Of a stretch of 64,000 nucleotides of DNA, positions 9,185 through 19,303 are shown one piece after another. This stretch comes from Pasteurellaceae bacterium Pebbles2. GTDB taxonomy: Bacteria > Pseudomonadota > Gammaproteobacteria > Enterobacterales > Pasteurellaceae. The stretch covers positions 620,001 through 684,000 of the forward strand of contig LVZA01000001.1 in NCBI GenBank assembly GCA_023101505.1, given 5' to 3'. Under the pieces are notes generated by a model, which was not told where the DNA came from, ran no database searches, and worked only from the letters and a program-made list of their open reading frames with translations. Every line of letters starts with the position of its first letter. Positions within the stretch are counted from its first letter, which is position 1. A program made the position numbers and the translations under genes.

Positions 9185-10369
9185 TTAAAACAAGCCTTTA
9201 ACTGTTAAGACCAACCAGTCCCAAGCACGCCCAATAATGCCAGCTTCTGGTACATCTTGCATTACTTGCACATTCACATTAGCAATGTCTTTGCCGTCTA
9301 ATTGGTAAATCACTTTACCCACAGATTGCCCTTTCACTAATGGTGCTTCCAATTCTTTTTTATCATATTCCACACGCACTTTTAAATCTGTTTGGCGACC
9401 TTTTGGAATGGTGATAAAACCATCTTGCAACACACCCACAGCAACTTTATTTTCTGCACCATAATAGACTGATTTTTCTTCAATACCTTTGCCAGCTTCA
9501 AGTACTTTCAAGGTTTCAAAGCTGCTAAAGCCCCATTGCAATAACTTTTTGCTTTCAACTTCACGTCCTTTGTAAGTCGGCACGCCCATTACCACAGAAA
9601 TTAAACGCATATTGTTAGCGTTGGTCGCAGAAGCAACAAGGTTGTAACCAGCTTGGTCGGTATGCCCTGTTTTCATACCATCAACGTTCATTGATTTATC
9701 CCACAACAAACCATTGCGGTTTGGTTGTTTGATTTTGTTAAAGGTAAATTCTTTTTCTGAATAAATTTTATATTCTTCAGGCAAATCACGAATAATATGT
9801 GAGCCGATAAGCGCCATATCACGTGCAGAAGAATATTGGTTTGGATCGTCTAAGCCGTGCGGTGTGGTGAAGTTGGTATTTTTCAAACCAAATTGCGCCA
9901 CATATTTGTTCATTAATTCAACGAATTTTTCAGTTGAACCAGAAATATGCTCTGCCATTGCCACACAGGCATCGTTGCCCGATACCACGATAATGCCACG
10001 ATTTAAATCGGCAACAGACACTTGCTGATTTAAATTTAAGAACATTTTTGATGAGCCAGGGAAATTTTTTCCCCACGCACTTTCGCCAACTGTGATCGTA
10101 TCCGTTGGGTGGATTTTGCCTTGTTTAATCGCATCACCAACCATATAGCTGGTCATCATTTTAGTTAATGAAGCAGGATATTGACGTTGATCTGGATTAA
10201 GCGCAGCCAATACCACACCTGAATTATAATCCATTAAAATATAAGTTTGCGCATTCACTTGTGGTGGCGCAACGCCAAAATTCACATCATCAGCAAAACT
10301 GGTTGCTGAAAATGACAGCACACCAGCGACAAGTGCTAATTTGGTGGCTTTAACAGGGTTGAATTGCAT
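9185..10369 (-). CDS. dacA: D-alanyl-D-alanine carboxypeptidase (PBP5/6 type)
   Basis: 394 residues, periplasmic, with signal peptide ending near SFA (residues 24-26). It trims the terminal D-Ala of peptidoglycan pentapeptides. The three penicillin-binding motifs are SLTK at 67-70, SGN at 130-132 and KTG at 233-235. A C-terminal beta-rich PBP5 domain ends in an amphipathic helix (IIGRAWDWLVLTVKGLF) that anchors it to the membrane. It follows rlpA in the rodA-mrdA cell-shape cluster. Confidence 0.95.
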   Translation of the reverse strand: MQFNPVKATKLALVAGVLSFSATSFADDVNFGVAPPQVNAQTYILMDYNSGVVLAALNPDQRQYPASLTKMMTSYMVGDAIKQGKIHPTDTITVGESAWGKNFPGSSKMFLNLNQQVSVADLNRGIIVVSGNDACVAMAEHISGSTEKFVELMNKYVAQFGLKNTNFTTPHGLDDPNQYSSARDMALIGSHIIRDLPEEYKIYSEKEFTFNKIKQPNRNGLLWDKSMNVDGMKTGHTDQAGYNLVASATNANNMRLISVVMGVPTYKGREVESKKLLQWGFSSFETLKVLEAGKGIEEKSVYYGAENKVAVGVLQDGFITIPKGRQTDLKVRVEYDKKELEAPLVKGQSVGKVIYQLDGKDIANVNVQVMQDVPEAGIIGRAWDWLVLTVKGLF

Positions 10370-10407
10370 ATTAATATCCTTTTTACTTCAAATTAATGAT
10401 GAATAAG

Positions 10408-10905
10408 TTAGTTACGAACAAGGTGTAAGGTTTCTACTTTCACATTACCCACGCCCGATGAAATCATTCCGATTTCTGCTGCGGCAACACGAGAAAGATC
10501 GATAATTCGCCCACGCACAAAAGGCCCACGATCATTCACTCGCACCACAACTTTGCGGTTATTGCGTAAATTCGTGACTAAAAGATGCGTGCCAAAAGGT
10601 AAGGTTTTGTGAGCGGCAGTAAATTTTGTGCCATTATAAATTTCACCATTTGCAGTGCGACGACCATTAAATTTACGGTGATAAAAACTGGCTTTGCCTT
10701 GCTTTTCATAATGAGAAGCTGCGCCATTTGGTTTCGTGCTGTACAGCTTGCCATTCACTTTGTAAGTGTTTGCTTTCACTTTTTGGTTTTGTGATTGGCT
10801 AATATGGTGAGTGATTTTCGCACTCTTTTTTGCTTCAGCTTGCGCCGTGCAAGCCGTTAAAAATACCGCTAATACTGCGATGATGACAAATTTGAATTTA
10901 TTCAT
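10408..10905 (-). CDS. rlpA: RlpA-like lipoprotein, double-psi beta-barrel domain only
   Basis: 165 residues. A lipoprotein signal ends in FLTAC (Cys19). The double-psi beta-barrel of RlpA lytic transglycosylases fills about 72-160, with the signature [19 protein letters not shown] and VNDRGPF...GRIIDLS carrying the catalytic-type Asp. Unlike the longer E. coli protein there is no C-terminal SPOR domain, so recruitment to denuded septal glycan by that route is not expected. It sits between rodA and dacA as in other gammaproteobacteria. Cleavage of naked glycan strands is inferred from the family. Confidence 0.88.
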   Translation of the reverse strand: MNKFKFVIIAVLAVFLTACTAQAEAKKSAKITHHISQSQNQKVKANTYKVNGKLYSTKPNGAASHYEKQGKASFYHRKFNGRRTANGEIYNGTKFTAAHKTLPFGTHLLVTNLRNNRKVVVRVNDRGPFVRGRIIDLSRVAAAEIGMISSGVGNVKVETLHLVRN

Positions 10906-10957
10906 AAAGTTCTCAACATATTAAATAACCAATCAATATAGATTGATAAAATTAAAA

Positions 10958-12079
10958 TTAGTTCCCTTTGCTATAAAAACTTGTGCGTTTATGAGTGTGA
11001 ATAGACATTACCAAACCAAACCCTGCCATTAATGCCACGAAAGATGTTCCTCCATAGCTCATTAAAGGCAATGGCACACCTACGACAGGCAAAATACCAC
11101 TCACCATTCCAATATTCACAAAAATATAAACAAAGAAAATTAAAAAAGTTGCTCCCGTTAAAATACGTCCAAAAGCATTTTCTGCTTGTACGCCAATCAT
11201 TAAGCCACGGCTAATGATAAAAAAGTAAATCAGCAACAAAATCAGCACGCCGATCATACCATATTCTTCACTTAATACCGCAAAAATAAAATCCGTATGG
11301 GGTTCAGGCAAAAATTCTAATTGGGACTGCGTGCCTTGCAGCCAGCCTTTGCCCATTAAACCACCTGAACCAATGGCAATTTTTGATTGCAAAATATGAT
11401 AGCCTGCACCAAGCGGATCTTTTTCAGGATCGAGCAAGGTCAGCACTCGAGTGCGCTGATAATCGTGCATTAAATACAGCCACATTATGGGAATAAAGCC
11501 TGCCAATCCCACCACTGCGGCGAGAATAATCCACCAACTCATACCAGCCAAAAACACCACGAAGATACCTGATGCGCTAACTAAAATCGACGTACCCAAA
11601 TCGGGCTGAATAGCCACTAACAAGGTCGGTACAATAATAAGTATGAAGGCAATAAACGTTTCTTTTATATTAATCGGTTGCTGACGATTACCTAAATAAA
11701 CCGCTACCATTAATGGCACGGCGAGCTTCACAATTTCTGACGGCTGAAAGCGTATAATCCCCAAATCTAACCAGCGTTGCGCACCTTTACTGGTTGTGCC
11801 GATTAAATCCACTAATACCAACATTATCAGCCCTGCAATATATAATATCGGGGCAACTTGTTGATAAAAGCGTGGTGGAAATTGCGCCACGATAAACATC
11901 ACAATGAAGCCTAGTGCAACTTGAATCACACGATTGCGAAACATCACTTCGCTTCCGCCAGAGGCACTATAAAGCACAATTAAGCCATAAGCAGAAATAA
12001 CGATTAAGCCAAGTAATAGCCAAAAATCAAGGTGCATTTTTGCCCATAAGCGAGAAATTAATGAGGGCTTTTCATTCAT
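10958..12079 (-). CDS. rodA: RodA, SEDS peptidoglycan glycosyltransferase
   Basis: 373 residues, ten or so transmembrane helices, SEDS family. It polymerises lipid II for sidewall growth as the partner of PBP2. The large conserved loop includes [27 protein letters not shown] and the C-terminal [13 protein letters not shown]. Its start overlaps the mrdA stop by four bases, so the SEDS enzyme and its transpeptidase are translated together. Also called mrdB. Confidence 0.96.
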   Translation of the reverse strand: MNEKPSLISRLWAKMHLDFWLLLGLIVISAYGLIVLYSASGGSEVMFRNRVIQVALGFIVMFIVAQFPPRFYQQVAPILYIAGLIMLVLVDLIGTTSKGAQRWLDLGIIRFQPSEIVKLAVPLMVAVYLGNRQQPINIKETFIAFILIIVPTLLVAIQPDLGTSILVSASGIFVVFLAGMSWWIILAAVVGLAGFIPIMWLYLMHDYQRTRVLTLLDPEKDPLGAGYHILQSKIAIGSGGLMGKGWLQGTQSQLEFLPEPHTDFIFAVLSEEYGMIGVLILLLIYFFIISRGLMIGVQAENAFGRILTGATFLIFFVYIFVNIGMVSGILPVVGVPLPLMSYGGTSFVALMAGFGLVMSIHTHKRTSFYSKGN

Positions 12080-14031
12080 TGCGACACCGCCGTTTCTGTT
12101 GTTTTTTGCACCGCACTTTTGGCACGTTCTTCTTCTAATTGCATCAATTTTGGTAAGCGTTGGTGTAAATAATAATCCATCACTTTGCGTACCACAGGCG
12201 CAGCCGCACTAGAGCCACCACCAGCATTTTCTAAAATAATCGCTACCACGATTTTTGGATCTTGATAAGGCGCATAGCCCATAAACCAAGCGTGGTCGTG
12301 CAAGTGTTTTTGCAAGCTCTTGGCGTCATAACGCTGCCCCTCTTTTAAACTGAACACCTGCGCCGTACCCGATTTCCCAGCGGCATCATAACTTGCGCTC
12401 GCAAAAGCTTTGCGCCCAGTTCCACCTGCGCCGTGAATAACGCCATACATACCTCGTTTGGCGGCAGCCCAAGCGCCATCAGTTGGAGATTGTATATCTT
12501 CATATAACAGCGGATCTTTATAAGGCACGATGCTTGCGCCGTGCATTTCTTTCATTAAGTGCGGTGTATTTACTCGCCCATTATTCACTAACACCGCCGT
12601 CGCTTTGGCTAATTGCAATGGTGTTGCCGTCCAGTAGCCTTGCCCAATTCCCACTGGAATGGTATCGCCCATTACCCACGGTTTTTTATGGCGTTTCTGT
12701 TTCCACTCACGATCTGGCATAATTGCTGCTGTTTCTTCACGAATATCCACACCAGTTGGCAAACCAAAACCGAATTTTTTCATCCATTCAGATAAGCGGT
12801 CAATCCCCATTTTATAAGCGACTTGATAAAAATAAGTATCTGAAGATTCGGTAATCGCTTTTTGTAAATCCGTTAAACCGTGTCCCGATTTTTTCCAATC
12901 TCGGAATTTTTTCGTGGTATTCGGCAAAATCCAATAACCCGGATCTGACACCGTAGTGCTAGTGGTTACTACGCCCTCAGTCAACGCCGCCACAGCAACA
13001 AAAGGTTTCACCGTGGAGGCTGGAGGATATGCGCCTTGGGTGGCACGGCTATATAAAGGGCGATTTTCATCTTCTAATAAACGTTTATAATCTGCCCCTG
13101 AAATGCCGCCCACAAATAAATTATTGTCATAACTTGGGCTAGATACCATCGCTAAAATGCTGCTATCTTTCGGATCTAGCACCACCACTGAGCCTTTTTG
13201 CTTGCCCAATAAGTCGGCAACAAATTGCTGCAAAGGCAAATCAATAGTTAAATGAATGCTTTGCCCTGCAATAGGTTGCTGCTCATTTAGTTTGCGAATA
13301 ACCTTGCCACGGCTGTTAATTTCCACCTGCTCATAACCTGCCGTGCCGTGCAAAGCATCTTCATAATAACGCTCAATCCCCAACTTTCCAATGTCCGTTG
13401 TGCCTGCATAATTGGCATCTTTTTCTTCTTTTTTCAGCCGCTCTGCATCTTTGTCATTAATTTTGGATACGTAGCCCAAAATGTGCGTCATTGTTTCGCC
13501 GTATAAATAATTTCGTTTGAAATAAGGGCGCACGTTGGCACTTGGATAGTTGTATTGATTTACCGCAAAACGTGCAATTTGTTCTTCGGTTAAATTAGGT
13601 TTTAATAAAATCGGCGTGTAGCGTGTCGAGCGACGACGCTCTTTCTTAAATTGCTCAATATCATCATCAGTTAAGCCGATAATCGCGCGTAATTCTTCAA
13701 AAGTGCGGTCTAAATCATCGACTTTTTCAGGTACAATATATAAGCCAAAAAAGGTTAAATTTTCAGCTAACAACGTGCCATTGCGATCATAAATTAAGCC
13801 ACGAGTTGGTGGCACAGGTAATAACTTAATGCGGTTGCCATTGGAACGAGTTTGGTATTTATCAAAATCCCTGACTTGCAAATGGTATAAATTTGTCAAC
13901 AAAACGGCAGCTAAAACCAACGTTCCCAAGAACGCAATTAATGCACGGCGCACGAACAAATTCCGCTCCGCACGATTATCACGGATCGGTTCATTTCGAG
14001 GCACTGAAAATAACTGGATTAGCCAACGCAT
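12076..14031 (-). CDS. mrdA: Penicillin-binding protein 2 (elongation transpeptidase)
   Basis: 651 residues. One N-terminal transmembrane helix (about 29-50), a PBP dimerisation domain with RGLIYDRNG at 77-85, then the transpeptidase domain. The motifs are STVK at 339-342 (acyl-serine 339), SSD at 396-398 and KSGT at 553-556. It crosslinks peptidoglycan in the elongasome with RodA. The gene follows rlmH after six bases and overlaps rodA. Confidence 0.96.
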   Translation of the reverse strand: MRWLIQLFSVPRNEPIRDNRAERNLFVRRALIAFLGTLVLAAVLLTNLYHLQVRDFDKYQTRSNGNRIKLLPVPPTRGLIYDRNGTLLAENLTFFGLYIVPEKVDDLDRTFEELRAIIGLTDDDIEQFKKERRRSTRYTPILLKPNLTEEQIARFAVNQYNYPSANVRPYFKRNYLYGETMTHILGYVSKINDKDAERLKKEEKDANYAGTTDIGKLGIERYYEDALHGTAGYEQVEINSRGKVIRKLNEQQPIAGQSIHLTIDLPLQQFVADLLGKQKGSVVVLDPKDSSILAMVSSPSYDNNLFVGGISGADYKRLLEDENRPLYSRATQGAYPPASTVKPFVAVAALTEGVVTTSTTVSDPGYWILPNTTKKFRDWKKSGHGLTDLQKAITESSDTYFYQVAYKMGIDRLSEWMKKFGFGLPTGVDIREETAAIMPDREWKQKRHKKPWVMGDTIPVGIGQGYWTATPLQLAKATAVLVNNGRVNTPHLMKEMHGASIVPYKDPLLYEDIQSPTDGAWAAAKRGMYGVIHGAGGTGRKAFASASYDAAGKSGTAQVFSLKEGQRYDAKSLQKHLHDHAWFMGYAPYQDPKIVVAIILENAGGGSSAAAPVVRKVMDYYLHQRLPKLMQLEEERAKSAVQKTTETAVSQ

Positions 14032-14037
14032 AAAAAA

Positions 14038-14505
14038 TTATTCACGATGATAAGGGTGATTGGTCGTGAGCGACCACGCACGATACAAACTTTCTGCCAC
14101 CACCACACGCACCAAAGGGTGCGGCAAGGTCAAAGGTGATAAAGACCAACTTTGCTCCGCTGCGGCTTTGCATTCAGGCGAAAGCCCTTCAGGACCGCCA
14201 ATCAACAAACAAAGATCACGTCCGTCGTTTTTCCAACCTTCAAGCTGTTGCGCTAATTGCGGTGTCGTCCACGGCTTACCCGGTATGTCTAAGGTTACGA
14301 TCTTTCCTTTGCCACAGGTAGCCAACATTGCCTTACCTTCTTGCTCTAAAATGCGTTTAATATCTGCATTTTTCCCACGCTTACCAGCAGGAATTTCGAT
14401 CAATTCAAAGGGCATATCTTTAGGGAAACGGCGTTGATATTCTTCAAAACCTGTTTTCACCCAATCAGGCATTTTCGTGCCGACAGCAATTAGTTGTATC
14501 TTCAT
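14038..14505 (-). CDS. rlmH: 23S rRNA pseudouridine-1915 N3-methyltransferase
   Basis: 155 residues, the full length of the small SPOUT-class methyltransferase RlmH. The C-terminal trefoil knot is visible: [12 protein letters not shown] (SAM loop) and [22 protein letters not shown]. It methylates pseudouridine 1915 of helix 69 in assembled 70S ribosomes. It is placed between rsfS and mrdA, the common gammaproteobacterial order. Confidence 0.96.
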   Translation of the reverse strand: MKIQLIAVGTKMPDWVKTGFEEYQRRFPKDMPFELIEIPAGKRGKNADIKRILEQEGKAMLATCGKGKIVTLDIPGKPWTTPQLAQQLEGWKNDGRDLCLLIGGPEGLSPECKAAAEQSWSLSPLTLPHPLVRVVVAESLYRAWSLTTNHPYHRE

Positions 14506-14532
14506 AAAAGTGCGGTGTATTTTTGCTCAGTT

Positions 14533-14853
14533 TTATGCCCACAGCTTTTCAAGCTGATACATTTCACGGCTTTCCGCCTGCATAATATGCACGATGGCTT
14601 GCCCAAAATCGACCACAACCCAATCTGCCGTTGCCTTGCCTTCTTCGCCAAAAGTTTCAAAGCCTGCTTGTTTGCTTTCATCAATTAACTTATGCGCAAC
14701 CGATGCAACGTGGCGGCTTGATGTGCCAGTGCAAATAATCATATCGTCCGTAATCGACGATTTGCCACGTACATTCAAAGTTTGGATCTCAGTGGCTTTT
14801 AAATCATCTAATTTATTGACTAAAAAATCGACTAAATTCATTTTAATATTCAT
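14533..14853 (-). CDS. rsfS: Ribosomal silencing factor RsfS
   Basis: 106 residues as read, or 102 from the second ATG at 14841, where the family consensus ([16 protein letters not shown]) begins. The core [19 protein letters not shown] and the C-terminal [15 protein letters not shown] are diagnostic for the Iojap/RsfS family. It binds uL14 and blocks subunit joining in stationary phase. It is first in the rsfS-rlmH-mrdA-rodA run. Confidence 0.94.
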   Translation of the reverse strand: MNIKMNLVDFLVNKLDDLKATEIQTLNVRGKSSITDDMIICTGTSSRHVASVAHKLIDESKQAGFETFGEEGKATADWVVVDFGQAIVHIMQAESREMYQLEKLWA

Positions 14854-14975
14854 TTTCCGTTATCGTAAAAAGTGCCAAATTTTAACACAGGATTAAAAAG
14901 ATAGGAAATAATCCCTGCGATTACGACAAATAAATAGGCATTGCCACACCATTTATTCCCTAATATTTCCCAAAA

Positions 14976-15010
14976 ACAAAAAAGCCCTGAAATAAAATTT
15001 CAAGGCTTTA
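14976..15010 (-). terminator. Terminator after tRNA-Ala
   Basis: On the minus strand AAGCCTTGAAAT pairs with ATTTCAGGGCTT (one G-T pair) over a short loop and is followed by TTTTGTTTTT. It begins a few bases after the CCA end of the tRNA-Ala gene. Confidence 0.8.
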
Positions 15011-15016
15011 GGAATT

Positions 15017-15092
<76 letters not shown>

Positions 15093-15105
15093 TAAATTGT
15101 GGAGA

Positions 15106-15134
15106 ATTCTAAACACAAAGCACAAAGCTGTCAA
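15106..15134 (-). promoter_or_regulatory. Strong sigma-70 promoter of tRNA-Ala
   Basis: Minus strand: a perfect TTGACA at 15134-15129, exactly 17 bases, then TAGAAT at 15111-15106. The -10 box ends 13 bases before the mature tRNA 5' end, so only a very short leader must be trimmed. Confidence 0.8.
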
Positions 15135-15238
15135 TCAGAAAAAAACAATGTGCTAGTAACTGATGTTTTTTTATTCGCCACAATGCTTTTGCTCGTGTTT
15201 CGCTATTCCTAAATTCACAAACACAGGTCGCCAAATAA

Positions 15239-15270
15239 GAAAATCCCACAATGTCGATTATGGGATTTTC
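15239..15270 (-). terminator. gltX terminator
   Basis: GAAAATCCCA (15239-15248) and TGGGATTTTC (15261-15270) form a perfect 10-bp stem with a 12-base loop. On the minus strand it is followed by TTATTTGG. It begins 8 bases after the gltX stop. Confidence 0.75.
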
Positions 15271-15277
15271 TAAGCAA

Positions 15278-16717
15278 TTACGCCTGCGCTTGAATAAACT
15301 TAATCGCTTTTTCAAGGCGGGCAAGCGTTCTCTCTTTGCCGACTAATTTAGCGGTGATGTCCATTGATGGCGATTGTCCAGAGCCTGTAACCGCAAGGCG
15401 GAATGGCATTCCCACTTTGCCCATACCAATTTCAAGCTCGGCTGCAGTTTGGTTCATTGCATCGTGGATATTTTCCACTGTCCAATCTGAAAGTGCGGTT
15501 AATTTTTCTAACAATTTTGCTAATGGAGCAACCGCTTCTGCTTTGAAGTTTTTGGCGGCTGCTTTTTCATCGTAAGCATCAAATTCTTCGTAGAAATAAC
15601 GGCTTTGGCTGGCTAATTCTTTCAAGGTTTTCGCCCGTTCGCTTAACACAGGGATAATTTCCGTTAAGTTGACCCCGTTGCTAAAGTCGATGTTTTGATC
15701 ACGCATATGCCATTCGAGGTATTTTGCGACCTGTTCCACTGGCAAACTACGCATATAATGCTGGTTGAGCCATTGTAATTTTTCGGTGTTGAACGCACTG
15801 GCCGATTTGCTCACGGAATGAATGTCGAATAATTCGATCATTTCTTCACGGGAGAAAATTTCTTGGTCGCCGTGTCCCCAGCCTAAACGCACAAGGTAGT
15901 TGATTAACGCTTCTGGCAAATAACCCTCATCACGATACTGCATTACGCTCACGGCACCGTGGCGTTTTGAGAGTTTTTGACCATCATCACCGTTGATCAT
16001 CGACACGTGGGCGTAAGTTGGGATTGGCGCACCTAAGGCTTTTAAGATGTTGATTTGGCGTGGGGTGTTGTTAATGTGATCTTCGCCACGTACTACGTGG
16101 GTAATGCCCATATCCCAATCGTCCACTACCACGCAGAAGTTGTAGGTTGGCGAACCGTCTGTACGGCGGATAATTAAGTCGTCTAATTCGCTGTTGCTGA
16201 TTTCAATGCGACCACGCACGGCATCGTCAAATACCACTGAACCTTCTTGTGGATTTTTGAAACGCACCACGTGCGGTTCGTCTGGAGAATGGTTGTGATC
16301 ATTTAAGCAATGGCGATCGTAGCGGGCTTTTTCTTTGTTGGCTTCTTGTGCCGCACGTACTTCGTCTAAACGCTCTTTCGAGCAGTAGCAACGGTATGCC
16401 GTGCCTGCTTCTAACATTTGATCGATCACTTGATTGTAGCGATCAAAACGTTTAGTTTGGAAATAAGGTCCGTGTTCCCACGCTAAATTGAGCCATTCCA
16501 TTCCTTCCAAAATGGCAGCGGTCGCTTCTGGAGTTGAGCGTTCTAAATCGGTATCTTCAATGCGTAACACAAATTCGCCTTGGTTGTGTTTCGCATACAA
16601 CCAAGAATAAAGGGCGGTTCTTGCACCACCAACGTGTAAATAGCCTGTTGGGCTTGGGGCGAAACGGGTACGCACTTTCACGTTAGGATCTAAAGGAAAT
16701 AAATTTTCGATATTCAT
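15278..16717 (-). CDS. gltX: Glutamyl-tRNA synthetase
   Basis: 479 residues, the usual length for class I GluRS. The HIGH-type motif is [16 protein letters not shown] at 22-37. The KMSKS-type motif is KLSKRHG at about 249-255. A zinc-type cysteine cluster is suggested by YRCYCSKE with a later HCLN. It charges tRNA-Glu. It runs divergently from the tRNA-Val array and is followed by its own terminator. Confidence 0.97.
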   Translation of the reverse strand: MNIENLFPLDPNVKVRTRFAPSPTGYLHVGGARTALYSWLYAKHNQGEFVLRIEDTDLERSTPEATAAILEGMEWLNLAWEHGPYFQTKRFDRYNQVIDQMLEAGTAYRCYCSKERLDEVRAAQEANKEKARYDRHCLNDHNHSPDEPHVVRFKNPQEGSVVFDDAVRGRIEISNSELDDLIIRRTDGSPTYNFCVVVDDWDMGITHVVRGEDHINNTPRQINILKALGAPIPTYAHVSMINGDDGQKLSKRHGAVSVMQYRDEGYLPEALINYLVRLGWGHGDQEIFSREEMIELFDIHSVSKSASAFNTEKLQWLNQHYMRSLPVEQVAKYLEWHMRDQNIDFSNGVNLTEIIPVLSERAKTLKELASQSRYFYEEFDAYDEKAAAKNFKAEAVAPLAKLLEKLTALSDWTVENIHDAMNQTAAELEIGMGKVGMPFRLAVTGSGQSPSMDITAKLVGKERTLARLEKAIKFIQAQA

Positions 16718-16846
16718 TAATACTGACCTTTTCTTTTATCACAAAAAATTGTTGGCTATTGTACCTTTTTTTCACCATTTTCTTAACTGAATTTTCTGTT
16801 TTATGCTTATTTTTAAGGCAATTAAACTTTTTTTGCAAAAAATGAG

Positions 16847-16881
16847 TTGACTGAATTTCAAGAATAATTATAATGCACCCC
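16847..16881 (+). promoter_or_regulatory. Stable-RNA promoter of the tRNA-Val array
   Basis: TTGACT at 16847-16852, 16 bases, perfect TATAAT at 16869-16874, then the C-rich discriminator GCACCCC. This discriminator style is known for stringently controlled stable-RNA promoters. Transcription would start about 22 bases before the first tRNA-Val. Confidence 0.85.
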
Positions 16882-16902
16882 ACAACGCAATAGCGACAGC
16901 AA

Positions 16903-16978
16903 GGGCGATTAGCTCAGTTGGGAGAGCACCTCCCTTACAAGGAGGGGGTCACTGGTTCGAGACCGGTATCGCCCACCA
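16903..16978 (+). tRNA. tRNA-Val (anticodon TAC), copy 1
   Basis: 76 bases with encoded CCA. The acceptor stem GGGCGAT pairs with ATCGCCC. The anticodon stem CCTCC/GGAGG encloses loop CTTACAA, anticodon TAC. The T arm is CACTGGTTCGAGACCGGTA. First of three identical copies. Confidence 0.97.
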
Positions 16979-17044
16979 CTTTTCAACTACTTTAAATAGT
17001 GATTAGTTTCTTGCTTCGTTGATGTGTTCTCCTATTGTTTAAGT

Positions 17045-17120
17045 GGGCGATTAGCTCAGTTGGGAGAGCACCTCCCTTACAAGGAGGGGGTCACTGGTTC
17101 GAGACCGGTATCGCCCACCA
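17045..17120 (+). tRNA. tRNA-Val (anticodon TAC), copy 2
   Basis: Identical in all 76 bases to copy 1. It is separated from it by 66 bases of unrelated A/T-rich spacer. No promoter-like sequence is seen in the spacer, so it is probably cotranscribed from the promoter before copy 1. Confidence 0.97.
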
Positions 17121-17171
17121 CTTAAACAACCCAATCTACAAACAAACGATGATTTAATCGTTGTTATCGTA

Positions 17172-17247
17172 GGGCGATTAGCTCAGTTGGGAGAGCACCT
17201 CCCTTACAAGGAGGGGGTCACTGGTTCGAGACCGGTATCGCCCACCA
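17172..17247 (+). tRNA. tRNA-Val (anticodon TAC), copy 3
   Basis: Identical to copies 1 and 2. It follows copy 2 by 51 bases. No clear intrinsic terminator lies between it and the membrane sulfatase gene 64 bases downstream, so read-through is possible. Confidence 0.97.
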
Positions 17248-17311
17248 CTTCTTATTTAGAAAAATTAGTGATAAAATAAAATTTCAAAAACACTAATTTC
17301 AAATTAAATTT

Positions 17312-19288
17312 ATGTTAAGTATTGAAAATCTTATAATTGCATTTTACTTTCTATTCTTCTATCTATTAGTAATCGCTTTAATTCATCGTGAAATGATGAT
17401 AAAAAAATTCATAACAAAAGACGTTCGCCTCAATCCTGCATATCAAACCCAACTTAAACGCCTTCGTTTTCTAGGACTTAGATTTGATGCCAAATATATT
17501 GCTATTGGATTAAGTATTCCCTTTCTCATTGGATCACTACTAAGCCTAATCGATAATTTATCTCTCCAAGCGTGGACTTGGTCAATTTATACTTTTATTT
17601 TTTCATTTCTTTTTGTTGGTATAATTATCGGCAATTACTTCTATTTTAAAACTTATAATAATTATTATGATATTTTTATGTTTGGATTAGCCGAAGATGA
17701 TACCAAAGCAGTTTTAAAAAATATTTATGAAGATTATCCCGTTGTCAAAACATTATTATTTGTTTTTATTGCAGCCTTACTCCCTAGCATATTTATTTAT
17801 TCTACTTTAGTGGAACAATATTTTATCTATTTTTCCAATAAATTAGTTATTAGCACTTTATTATTTTTTACAGTAATTGTTATTGCATTATTGGCACGTG
17901 GTACAATTCGCTCACTCCCATTAGGAAAAGCTCACGCCCAAGTTTCAACCTTAGGTATTTTAAATAAAATGGTACCAAACGGTATTGTAGCGATGGAATG
18001 GGCATTTAAAGATAGAAAACTTGAAATTAATTTTAATCCTGTAGATTTAAATGAGGGAATTGAGCTAATGCAAACCGCATTAGAAAAAAATTCACTTTTA
18101 GATAAAACAGATGAAAATGCTTATTTAGAAGATAATCCGCCAAATGTCATCTTTACCTTAATGGAAAGCCTTGGAAATAATTGTCTTATTTTAGATGATC
18201 CTAAAACTAATGATTTATTAGGAAAACTTCGCTATTTTTATGATAATAGCTTTACATTTAAACGCTTTCTAGCAGTATCATCAGGTACAGCACCTACTTT
18301 GGCACATATCTTTTTTAATAGTCCAATTCAAAATATTAGCCAATCGATCGCTCAACAACATAAGTTAGCCCATACGCCTTTTTCTACCTATAAATCAAAG
18401 GGATACAAAACAATCTTTATTACTTCAGGTAATATTATGTGGCGTAATTTAGGTAATTACTTACCGTTACAAGGCGTTGATGAGATTTATGACCAAAATA
18501 ATATTATTGATACATTCCCTCAAGCACAAGAAAGTATGTCTTATTGGGGGGTTGCAGATGAATTTGCCTTTGCTCTAGCAGAGAAATACCTTTTAGAAAG
18601 CAAAGTCCCTGTATTTATTAGTATTTTAACAATTACAAACCACCCACCTTATCAAGTGCCTAAACATTATCAAGCAAATACACTTTCTCCAAGTAGATTG
18701 CTTAAGAAATTTGGCAAGAATAATGAAGAAAGAGAAAAAAGTTTAAAAACTTTCCAATATGCCTCTAATGCTTTAGGGCAATTTATGCAAAATATCAGCC
18801 AAAGTGCGGTAGGAAATAATACAATTTTAGCAGCAGCTGGAGATCACCAAGTGCGTGGTTTTAATGAAAATTTACCTGAAGAATATTTTTTAGCAAATTC
18901 AGTTCCTTTTATTTTACATATTCCAAATGAACTCCAAAACAAATTACATATTGAATATGATAAAAATATCGTAGGCTCTCACAAAGATATTATGCCTACA
19001 TTATATTCCTTAAGCTTATCTAATACTGAATATTGGAATTTAGGTGGAAGAAATCTTTTAACAAAAAATAATCATAAAGCCTATAACTTTGCTTATAATG
19101 AACGAGTTTGGGCTGATAATACTGGTGTAGTAAGCCATTCCGAAAATACGGTTAAATACCTTTGGAAAAATGATTTCTTAGTTTCTAATATGGATATTGT
19201 TTCCACCGAGAAAAAAAATAAACTTGAAGCCTATCAAAAATTATTATATTGGCAAATTAACTATCAAGTAAAAGGATTAAAACACTAA
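17312..19288 (+). CDS. lpt6: Membrane-anchored sulfatase-fold transferase, probably LPS phosphoethanolamine transferase Lpt6
   Basis: 658 residues. About five transmembrane helices fill 1-195, followed by a periplasmic alkaline-phosphatase/sulfatase-fold domain. Metal and catalytic positions are visible: FTLMESLGNN (Glu285), SSGTAPT with the likely nucleophile Thr326, ITNHPPY (His444) and GDHQVRG (Asp511-His512). LtaS, EptA and Lpt proteins share this layout. From memory, H. influenzae lpt6 lies next to gltX, as here; it adds phosphoethanolamine to inner-core heptose. That identity is recalled, not aligned. No good ribosome site precedes the ATG. Codon use is visibly more A/T-rich than in brnQ, which follows after 15 bases. 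A glycerol-phosphate transferase is the alternative. Confidence 0.7.
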   Translation: MLSIENLIIAFYFLFFYLLVIALIHREMMIKKFITKDVRLNPAYQTQLKRLRFLGLRFDAKYIAIGLSIPFLIGSLLSLIDNLSLQAWTWSIYTFIFSFLFVGIIIGNYFYFKTYNNYYDIFMFGLAEDDTKAVLKNIYEDYPVVKTLLFVFIAALLPSIFIYSTLVEQYFIYFSNKLVISTLLFFTVIVIALLARGTIRSLPLGKAHAQVSTLGILNKMVPNGIVAMEWAFKDRKLEINFNPVDLNEGIELMQTALEKNSLLDKTDENAYLEDNPPNVIFTLMESLGNNCLILDDPKTNDLLGKLRYFYDNSFTFKRFLAVSSGTAPTLAHIFFNSPIQNISQSIAQQHKLAHTPFSTYKSKGYKTIFITSGNIMWRNLGNYLPLQGVDEIYDQNNIIDTFPQAQESMSYWGVADEFAFALAEKYLLESKVPVFISILTITNHPPYQVPKHYQANTLSPSRLLKKFGKNNEEREKSLKTFQYASNALGQFMQNISQSAVGNNTILAAAGDHQVRGFNENLPEEYFLANSVPFILHIPNELQNKLHIEYDKNIVGSHKDIMPTLYSLSLSNTEYWNLGGRNLLTKNNHKAYNFAYNERVWADNTGVVSHSENTVKYLWKNDFLVSNMDIVSTEKKNKLEAYQKLLYWQINYQVKGLKH

Positions 19289-19303
19289 AAATAGAGAATA
19301 ATT

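Noticed and set aside
16903-17247. Three spaced identical blocks resembling a CRISPR-like array
   Set aside because: The blocks are complete tRNA-Val genes with cloverleaf pairing and CCA ends; spacer lengths differ and no cas gene is near.
17041-17312. Integrative element at the tRNA-Val array
   Set aside because: No integrase, direct repeat of a tRNA 3' end or phage gene is present; the downstream genes are chromosomal in type.
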